A stretch of DNA of 64,000 nucleotides, from NCBI GenBank assembly GCA_022410635.1, contig JAJVDF010000281.1:755924-819923 (forward strand), read 5' to 3'. The DNA comes from Tretioscincus oriximinensis (Eukaryota > Chordata > Lepidosauria > Squamata > Gymnophthalmidae). The notes under the pieces were generated by a model. That model saw nothing but the letters and a program-made list of their open reading frames with translations, ran no database searches and was not told where the DNA came from. Numbering within the stretch: the stretch's first letter is position 1; each line of letters starts with the position of its first letter. Below are positions 55,938-64,000 of the stretch, piece by piece. A program made the position numbers and the translations under genes.

Positions 55938-56766
55938 CCTTAGACCATTTGTTTGAATAGAACGCAGTCAAGTGCAAATCAGACTTTTGTGATCTTTCTA
56001 TGTTGCTATGGGTGTTACAATATGTCCTAATTTTTTATTATTAAATTTGGTGCATGATGCTACACTGTAAAGTGTCTGAAAGTGGAGAAGAGAAATTGAA
56101 ATTTCAGGCCTACTAAAAGTATTGGAAAGCCAGAATAAGGTGCCATTTTGTCCCTGCTCCCCCAGCTTGTTTGTACTGTGTGAAAAATTGCTTTTGTTCA
56201 AAGTTGCTCAGTGGCCAAGGAAGTCAATGCGCATGTTTCAAATTTATGTGTTATGTAACATTTCCTGATTTAATTCTAAAATAAGAGTAGGTGCAAAAAC
56301 TCGCAAGTTTGACCCAACTGACACTTTTCCTAGTCTTTTGAGAATAAATATGCTAGAAATTAACCAGGCTCAGCCAATTGCTGATCGCTGTGATATATTG
56401 AATCCGAGGAGCTATTCTTTTACTGCTGAATGACTGTTTGCTTAAAATGGGAGTAGCTGAACATTGCCAATAATGTTCCCTCCAAATGCTTCATCTTCTT
56501 TCTGCATGTGACAGCACATTTTGACCTATTTATTGTGAACAAAGAGCCAGGCTGAAACTAATGAGTAGGTTATTTTAGGTCCTTGAAAATCACTGTAAAA
56601 AAAGCAATAAATAAAAGGCAGCATTTCTCCTACATGTTACATTACAGCCAAGAAAGAACAGAATGAAGAACTGAAGGACAAAAAGGAAAGGGAAATAAAG
56701 GGGGAAACAGGCTTCCAGGGGCTTTCTGGGCTGATTTATGTGATTGACTTTTTAAAGCACACATTA

Positions 56767-57158
56767 AGGGTAGGATTACAACCAAAATCCAGTATAAGAA
56801 TTTTGCAGCTTTATTGGATGCAGAAGAGAGGGATTTTCACAAGGGTGTAGCATATAATGCATATAGTTCTTGGTGAAAATTCTTCCCTTCCACACCTATT
56901 AAAACTGCAAAATTCCTATTCTGGATTTTTTTGTTAACCTAGGCTGACCAGATGAGCCCTTTAGGGGGGTGGGTTGAAAACCCAGTTTTGGGGTGCCTCC
57001 CAGTTTTTTCTGAGGAAATTTTTTTCACTAATTCTTTTTAAAAAAAGGTTTTGGTTTTTTATTGTTATTTTTGTCCTCAGAAAAACCCAGGAGGCACCCC
57101 AAAAANGAGTTTTNGCACACACCCCAAAAGGGGTCATCTGGTCAGCCTAGGTAACCCT
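56767..57158. mobile_element. GGTTACC-type MITE interrupted by a second MITE
   Basis: Left part 56767-56939 has GGATTACAACCAAAATCCAG and GAGAGGGATTTTCACAAGG; the right tip GGTAACCCT resumes at 57150 after the nested TAGGCTGACC element. Confidence 0.65.
56940..57149. mobile_element. TAGGCTGACC-ended hAT-like MITE, copy 4 (nested)
   Basis: TAGGCTGACCAGATGAGCCC at left and GGGGTCATCTGGTCAGCCTA at right, long complementary arms with GGTGCCTCCCAGTTTTTTCT. Flanks GTTAACC and GGTAACC match 6 of 7. Confidence 0.82.
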
Positions 57159-58064
57159 CATTAGCAGTGGTGGACTGGGCCTAAAAGCATTTGGTTGCCA
57201 GGAGACCAGGGATGGCAATGTGGACGTTGTAACTGCCAAACCCACAAATCCCATATGTTAGTCGATGCTGGGAGTTTTCCAGTGGGAAATTTTGACCCAG
57301 GAGCATTAAAACCTCAGGTATTTGAATTCTCCTTACATGCAAAGATTTTGTGCTGTCACTTCCAAGGTGGAATCAGAAGTGACGTCACTCTGGGTACCAT
57401 TTCTGGAAGCAGAGGCTGGAATAGACATCATTAGTGATGTGCGAGGTGAGGCAGCAGCAGCAGCTGGGCGGGCGGTTGAGAAGACGACAGTGCAGGCAGA
57501 ACCCTGGGCTTCAGGCGCTGGGCTGAAGTCCCGGGGATGGAGACTCATACAGCCAGAAGAATCGCCTCGCTCTGCTGCTGCGGCAGGTGGAAAGGGGTGA
57601 AGGAGGCAGGCGAGGAGGCTCTGTCAGCACCGCCTTCTCCTCAGCAGCCCACAGCTTCCACTGCCTTGCCTTCCTCATTCACCCTAATGGGCACTTCAAC
57701 GCGCATTGGATGCATGTGTCCTATGTGTTCATCAGTTTGGGATCAAAATGGAGTGGTTTCCACTCTNTTTTAAAACCCCAAGTGCGTTTGCNGCCATTAT
57801 GTGCAAGTTCAGTTTTATCACTGTTTTTAAACTGCCATGTATTAAGATCTGAAGGATCTTCTTGTAGTTTTACCCATTTTAGAAGTACATGCAGCCTTTT
57901 GGGTGATGGCCCTCACAACCTAATTTTATCCAGGCCTTTCTTACCTTCTTCTGCCACAGTCCCTGGGACCTATTGGTGAAGAGTGGGATATAACAGGAAC
58001 TATTTGTGACTATTCACAAAGTCTGTACTGGTTAGAGGCTGAGCTTTCCTTTTTAGAAGAGGAG

Positions 58065-58330
58065 AAGAAGATGAGGATGAAGAAGCAGAAAAAGAAGAAG
58101 AGGTAGCAGTTTGTACCCTGCTTTTCTCAAACCAAAGGGTATCAAAGTGGCTTACATAACTTTCTGCTCTTCTCTTCACAACAGACACCTTGTAAATAAG
58201 TGGGACTTGGAGAGCTCCAAAGAATCCTGACTAGTCCGGTCACCCAGCTGTCTTCATAGAGGTGTGTGAAATCAAACTGAGAAACTTCCAAATAAGAGTT
58301 TGACACCCTAGCCCCAAGACCAGACTGTCA
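58065..58330 (-). mobile_element. tRNA-derived SINE with Bov-B-like tail
   Basis: Tail side AGAAGAAGAGGTAGCAGTTT and CAAAGTGGCTTACATAA, joined to the first family's core TCACAACAGACACCTTGTAA and CACCCAGCTGTCTTCAT. Shows that the tRNA head is found with both tail types. Confidence 0.75.
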
Positions 58331-60829
58331 GGTTTTAGAGGAACCTGGAAGGCGTATCTGTCACTCAGAACAAAAGTAACAGGCTATAATGAGACCTATA
58401 AGAACAGCTGGTTGCTATAACAAGGTTTACTGTTGCCTGGTATACAGCACAGTAAGCTGATCTTTAGTTCTCAATATTACTGATAATTGACACCACTGAA
58501 TAAGGCTGATGGAAGCTGAAATCCAGCAACACATGAAAGGCCATTGGTTTTCCATTGTGATAAAACATACTGTAGATTCTTAAACTGCTTGACTGACATC
58601 AGTCAGTTAAATGATGAGGGAATTATTCTGATTGAATCAGCCATGAAAAGTGCAATTTGTGATGTGCAGGGTTACTAAATGTCAGTATTTGGCAGCACAT
58701 GTTCATATTTTGATACCCTTGTTGTATTTTTGGGAGTGCTCTTAGGGACAAGAATTACATGATACGCAGCTTCCTTAAAAAGTTTCACAGCTGCTTTTGT
58801 TGCTCCTGTCCTACTTTCCAATTTTTTGTTCTGGAAACAATGTGCAAAGTAATGTGCAATGAAATTTTATGGAGCAGTGCTAGGCACCACCTTTCTATAG
58901 GAAGGAAAAACAAAAAATCTGATTGGCTCACCCATTATTTGTTGGATATAAAATGTGTTTTCAGTGAAATGATGCAGCTGGGTGTGAAAACCCCATTGAT
59001 TTTAGGTGTGTGATGACATGATGCTATATATCTGCAAGAAATGACTGTTCCAAAGGCAGCTTTACAGAGGTTATATAAATGAGCAAGCTTTTCAGAGAGT
59101 TAAATCCAATAGGTTTTCCTTTCAAGTTTCTGCATATAAATATTCTCATGGTTGTGAGTCCAGATGCTTTTTTCTTCCCCCTGGATTTGTAGTGAAATGG
59201 TAAGGGAACCTTGTGCATTTCACTACAAATCCCAGGAGACTTTGGGAGTTGGAAGCTCCAAAGAAACAATTTCTGTCCTGTCACTGGCTGTTGTTCTTCC
59301 CTCCTTTTTACTCTACAAGTGAGAAATGCTCTGTTTAAAAAAATGAAGAAGAAAAAACTTCTCTGTTTCAAGTGCCCTGAGGTTCAAGGCTGCTAGGGAG
59401 ATTTTTAATTTTTAAAAAACTGTCTCCCCTAGGCTTTCTTCCTTGTTTTCAGCAGAGAAACAGTTTTTTAATGCCATGATAGTAAAGTGGGGATAAACAT
59501 ACCAAGCCTCATGCCATTAAATCAGCATTAAAACTATTAGCATGAAAAAATTAAACATTGAAGATTACCTTCACAATCACAGCTGTTTCCCAAAATTACA
59601 TATGGATAAAGACTTGATTTTACACTATTATAGCATAAAACTTTTAATATGTGGATATATCCTAGATCTGAAGTTGTCCTTTGTCCAATTTTATTATTTT
59701 ACTATTATTTTTTATTATTTTATTTTCTAATACCTTTATCCTGTTGTGTTATACAATAAACCTGGTTGTTTTGGAACATATCATTTATCTCAGAATCCTT
59801 CTTTTCATAATCCTCTCTTATTAGTTAATTGTCTGTGAAGGCTGGCAATAAAGTCTTCACACACACCCCTGTGTGTTGGGGATAGTAGGCCTTCCCTGTG
59901 CTAAGAAGCAGAGGAGAAGGAAGTGCCTGAAGCTGTCTGGAGACTTGTGTGGAGTCCCAGCAGTTGAGGTTGACCACAGCAGCATACGGCTGGCTTGGTA
60001 ACCTGTGGTTGGGTCAGCGTCCATGCCCTAGCAGGCGCTCAGGTACAGCGGAAGGCTTGGGTGGAGGTGGACGCCCCAGGTGATATGCACTCAATCTCTC
60101 GGGCATGCAACGGGATGCAAATGCAATTCCCCATGGATACATCAGCTCCATCCTTATGTACAGTAACACAGAAAATTAAGTTATTCCGAATTTAAAATAA
60201 CTCACGATTTTTAGCACGGTGGAAGCATTGTTACCTTCAGTCCACCCCAAAAGGTCACAAATCTTAAGCGATCCACATCCTAAAAAGGCCAGTTGTCACA
60301 GAACCCCTAGCCACTGCAGTTTATCCGATTTCACAGTTGATATCTATAAAATTCGGGGGAAAAACCTTCATGGAGACATTCAGTAAAGTGAGCATTGTAA
60401 ATCTCATGAAACTGAGATTAACATGTAAGAGTTCATTTGCTCTCAGCTCACAGAGAATGCTGAGAAATGCAGTAAGGCAAGCGAAGCAGTACCTTATGGA
60501 GCTTGTTATGTGACAAAAATGCAATGTTTGGGAGTAGTGTGGAAACCTGAAAATGGGTGAAGCTCAATCGTGAACACTTGTTTCCAGACTCTAAAATAGA
60601 TAGCGATTTAAGATTGTAATGAGGAAGTACCATGAGTNAATTGGAAATGGAATGAAAACGTAAGGGCCAACATTGCTGTTCTGATATGTACTTTTCACTT
60701 TTGCTCTTGAAAAACGGGACTAAAGCAAGTAAAATTGGTTTCTTCTCTCCTTTCAGTTCTTCAGGACTGAAGATGGATTAAAAGTATGTGTGGGTAAAGA
60801 ATTATATGTTAGGTAGAATAATGGGTGAT
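58331..60829. other. No gene recognised
   Basis: AT-rich sequence. At 59150-59250 a short inverted pair around TTTGTAGTGAAATG and CATTTCACTACAAA is visible. No exon recognised. Confidence 0.45.
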
Positions 60830-61040
60830 GTAAAATAGCAAAATTAAGATTAAGATTATACATGTAATCCCCTAGATTGTAGAAGGGAGGGTTACGAAGT
60901 GTGGAGGGACGGAGGGAATATATATAAAACAGTTAAAACATGAGTGGAAATAAACACGTGTTTTAAATGTATTGGAAAGTATATTATAAAAGATTGTATT
61001 GAATATGAAAATTAATGAAACACTTTGATTAAACAAACAA
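60830..61040 (+). mobile_element. Possible L1-like 3' UTR
   Basis: AGAAGGGAGGGTTACGAAG then AT-rich sequence ending in AAACAAACAAAAGAATAAA. Resembles 28930-29110. Confidence 0.35.
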
Positions 61041-61384
61041 AAGAATAAATCGGAGCAGCAGCTTTGAAAAGTTGTGGGGGTTTTGCTACCTGGTATTTAT
61101 TTCCCTTATATCTGCATCAAATTAAAAGTTTATCTGCCATCTTTTTGAACTTTAATGAACCAGCAGTTTCATTCTGTTCTTATTTAGATGGAGACCAGTC
61201 CTGTTGCAACTAGTCCCAAAAAATTCCCATAGTAAATATGCTGCAATATGGATNTATGTTAGTTTAAATAGCATACACATTGAAGGAAGATCCTTATCTT
61301 AAAATTTACTGACACAAAAGGTTTACTAACACAGAATTAGGGCATCAGAAAAGATTCTGAAATAAAATTANGGTAATGTATGTA

Positions 61385-61850
61385 TAGGGCTGCCATACGT
61401 CCCAGAAAGCCGGGATTTTCCCGGATTTGAGGACTAAAATATAGTTCCGTCCAGATTTTAAGTGAAAATCCCGAATTTTTACATTCCCCCATGCCGCATC
61501 AGAGAATGTAAAAATCCAAGATTTTAAGGCAAAAGAGCTGTCAGGGCTGACGGCTGCAGCACAAGCAACGCTTCCTGGGTCCAGGAAAGACCCTCAGAGT
61601 GTGCCGGAGTTGCTCCTCTGCAGGAGGCGGGGTTTCGCTCCTACTGTCAGGCAGAGCACGCCAACTCACCCCCTTGCAAAGGAAAAACGCTTGGGTGTTT
61701 TGACAGAAGATCAGAGCTTTTGTNCAGCTCTGTTCTGCCTGTCTCACAAGAAAGTGTGTGCATGTGTGTGTGTGTGTGTGCATGTGTGCATGTGCATGCT
61801 CCCCCTTTCCCCCCCTCCCGTTTTTTTGCTATCATAATATGGCAACCCTA
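61385..61850. mobile_element. hAT-like nonautonomous element with exact 8-bp duplication
   Basis: Starts TAGGGCTGCCATACGTCCC and ends AATATGGCAACCCTA. TGTATGTA flanks both sides exactly (61377-61384, 61851-61858), although it is itself a simple tetranucleotide repeat. Contains a (TG)n run near 61760. 466 bp. Confidence 0.78.
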
Positions 61851-63022
61851 TGTATGTATGCACGTTGCACGTAAGCATAGGAAACAAACAAATGAGATCT
61901 TGGCATTTATTTATTTCATGACCAACAATAAAAACAAAAATACAAAATTGGTATATTAAAACAATATTTGAAACAGTATCAGTATTTGCAAACTTTTAAA
62001 GGAAATACTGTAAAATGAGAAAGATACCTGTCTTGGGTAATCTTAAATGGCTAGAATGCTTTGTTCATATTTTACATGCTTGAACCTGTGTTTGGCCTGT
62101 GTCAGTTCCCTTGGCCTCAGAATATTCATGCAAAATTAAAAAATAGTAAATCAGATCCATTTTTCAAGTGACTGTTGTATTTTGGGAAACAATGCAAGAG
62201 TATATCAGTAGTTTCTAGAATATTTGCTGGAATTGGGAGACGTTTATCTTCTGTTCCTGCTTTATGATCAATTTAAGATCTAAGGACAAATTTGAAATCA
62301 GCTGCCTGGGAAAAGCAGGTCTAAGGGAAAGCCACCATTTTACTGAATCAGAGCTGGATTTGTTTGTTTTTAATCCCCAAAATGTGTGGGAAGAATTAGC
62401 AACACATCATATACTGTCTGCTACNGTCATTGAGGGACTCACAATTCCTTGAAATAATAGTCATATACTCTGGAGAAGGTGCCCTGTCACCCACAATTAC
62501 ATATTACAATCATAAAGGAGCTTTATTTTATATTCTGTTCATCTTCGTATAAAACAAATCTTCTTCAAAACCATCTCTCAAAGCCAAATCATTGGAAGAG
62601 GGTTGAATATCTTTATGTATGACAGGAATGGTATTCTAACTAGTTGTGGAATCTGTTTTTCTTCCATGGAGGATACAACAGTTGCACACACACACTTTTC
62701 AGTCCTCGGGTTGTTTTGCCTTTGTTCACCGTCTAGGAGATGATGTTTTTGCCCTTCCCATTCCCAGATGAGAGCGTGGATGTCATTCTCCAACCTTTGT
62801 CCTCTCTTCAAGACACCCTGACAGGTAAATGAAGAGTTGGAGTCGGGGAAGGGAATGAAAAACAAAGCCCAGGCACTGAATTCCCTCTNTGTGGGTGTTT
62901 TTTAAGGCTTATCATCAAAAGAATAATGAATTTATTACTAGAATAGTCTTGAGCGTTTTAAGTCTCACTTTCCTTTTATACGTAATGCGACCAGAACACA
63001 CAAAAAAAGGCCGTGCAAATAG

Positions 63023-63238
63023 TAGGCTGAGCAGATGACCCCTATTGGATGGTGGTGGTTGAAAACCCATTTTTGGGGTGCCTCCCGTTTTTTTCTGAAG
63101 AAAAATAAATAAAAAACAAAATATTTTTCAGGGAAAAAAAAATCTTTTTTTTTGAAAAAGAAATTCTTCAGAAAAAACTGGGAGGCACCCCAAAACCGGA
63201 TTTTCAACCCCCCCCAAAGGGGTCATCTGGCCAGCCTA
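63023..63238. mobile_element. TAGGCTGACC-ended hAT-like MITE, copy 5 (symmetric foldback)
   Basis: TAGGCTGAGCAGATGACCCC at left, GGGGTCATCTGGCCAGCCTA at right, arms including GGGGTGCCTCCC and GGGAGGCACCCC. Flanks GCAAATAG and TTAATTAG are a weak 8-bp pair. Confidence 0.8.
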
Positions 63239-63345
63239 TTAATTAGTGAGCCCCTGTAATAAGCTTCAGATGGAATTTTTTGGCAAGATGTGCACTTAAA
63301 GATGCAGTGCTTCCAGTGGTATTATAAATGGCTTCTTTATTATTA

Positions 63346-63576
63346 TTATTTTTTAAAATGCNACTGTCGCGCTCCAAAGATATTCTCAGCTTTGTTCTCG
63401 AAACAGCTGATCTGTCTTTTTGCGTAGAAAATCTGTTTTTCCACATAGCGCATATCTTCTTCCTGTTTGTTCAGACGCAAGTGGTATGACTCATGTACAA
63501 AAGAATGCTTTGCCAGGCCTGGGTGAGGAGGATAGTGAGCAAAATAGCTTTCGCTGGCATCTTCTGTGCAAGACAT
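63346..63576 (-). CDS. Unrecognised ORF, possible exon
   Basis: A 76-codon minus-strand frame (one N) with ordinary composition: HYPPHPGLAKHSFVHESYHL, then RLNKQEEDMRYVEKQIFYAK and RQISCFENKAENIF. A TTGCACAG acceptor-like site precedes AAGATGCC inside the frame at about 63555; no convincing donor follows. It is not similar to the repeats here nor to any family I can name. It would be antisense to METTL8 if that gene spans here. Could be chance. Confidence 0.3.
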   Translation of the reverse strand: MSCTEDASESYFAHYPPHPGLAKHSFVHESYHLRLNKQEEDMRYVEKQIFYAKRQISCFENKAENIFGARQXHFKK

Positions 63577-63876
63577 GAATGTTCGTGGTTTCTATCAATT
63601 TTTATCAGTAGCCTGTAAAGCTTTAAAGGTTCTTAGAGAAAAAAAAATCATCATCTTGTTGTTTCTACAACAATATTGCAATCGCGTTCCTGTTTAACGA
63701 ATAGTAAATTTCACTGGATTTTAAGTTGCTATAGAACGAAGAATTGCAGGTGTTTTAAATAAAGAAATAATATTTCTGATTAGATCAGTACGTCAAAGTG
63801 ATGTGAAATTCATGACTCCACCTGCAAATTGACTCAAAGGGTTTTTTTTAATTGTATGTGAAAGCAGGCTGCANCT

Positions 63877-64000
63877 GAGCTGACCAGATGATTCCTTTTG
63901 GTGGGGTTGAAAACCTGGTTTTGGGGTGCCTCCCAGTTTTTTCTGGGGAATTTTTTTTCAAAAAAATATTTATTTTGTTTTTTTTTTTNANTTTTTTTNC
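63877..64000. mobile_element. TAGGCTGACC-ended hAT-like MITE, copy 6 (cut by window end)
   Basis: GAGCTGACCAGATGATTCCT, GGTTTTGGGGTGCCTCCCAG and TTTTTTCTGGGG match the left arm of copies 3-5; runs off the window in a T-rich stretch with Ns. Confidence 0.8.

Noticed and set aside
1..64000. CRISPR array, prokaryotic operon or phage-defence system
   Set aside because: Spliced vertebrate gene, SINE/LINE content and no regularly spaced repeats; the tandem repeats are microsatellites or LINE tails.

Overview
This is a vertebrate nuclear genome window from a squamate reptile, possibly a gecko-like lizard (the lineage is inferred). The evidence is one spliced gene with GT-AG introns in a dense field of squamate-type repeats: tRNA-derived SINEs with L2-like or Bov-B-like tails, CR1/L3 and L2 LINE fragments, hAT and mariner miniature elements, and a decayed DIRS-like element. 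The scattered single Ns look like draft-assembly ambiguities. There are no bacterial operons, CRISPR arrays or phage genes, and most long ORFs are chance or repeat-derived.

The central object is a complete orthologue of DCAF17 (C2orf37), the DDB1/CUL4-associated factor mutated in Woodhouse-Sakati syndrome. It lies on the minus strand in 14 coding exons, from the likely start at 39048 down to the stop at 8251. All exon phases join without a break into a predicted 543-residue protein that aligns along its length with human DCAF17 (520 aa). I identified it by recalled homology and by splice-site reading, not by a database search.

Layout. 1-8250: sequence downstream of DCAF17, with SINEs, L2 and CR1 pieces, a hAT-like miniature element and a possible poly(A) signal. 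8251-39048: DCAF17, with introns full of mobile elements: hAT elements with visible 8-bp target duplications, foldback elements, a large palindrome near 31.9 kb, and a DIRS-like element split by a hAT insertion at 34.2-37.0 kb. 39.0-42.3 kb: upstream region ending in a CpG-rich block with a ZNF143/SBS-type motif, the probable promoter. In mammals DCAF17 is head to head with METTL8, so plus-strand METTL8 may start here and the right third may be its first intron; I found no METTL8 coding exon. 42.5-43.8 kb: a well-preserved CR1/L3-type LINE 3' half with an open reverse-transcriptase frame, inserted in a miniature element. 44-64 kb: more repeats, a DIRS reverse-transcriptase fragment, a mariner MITE, two hAT foldbacks, three and a half copies of a TAGGCTGACC-ended MITE, and one unrecognised minus-strand ORF near 63.4 kb that could be an exon.

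No new multi-gene system is visible. The observations most worth following are a trinucleotide microsatellite abutting the splice donor of DCAF17 exon 8, a MITE family with consistent 8-bp duplications, the 31.8-32.06 kb palindrome, the nested DIRS/hAT locus, and the unidentified ORF at the right edge.
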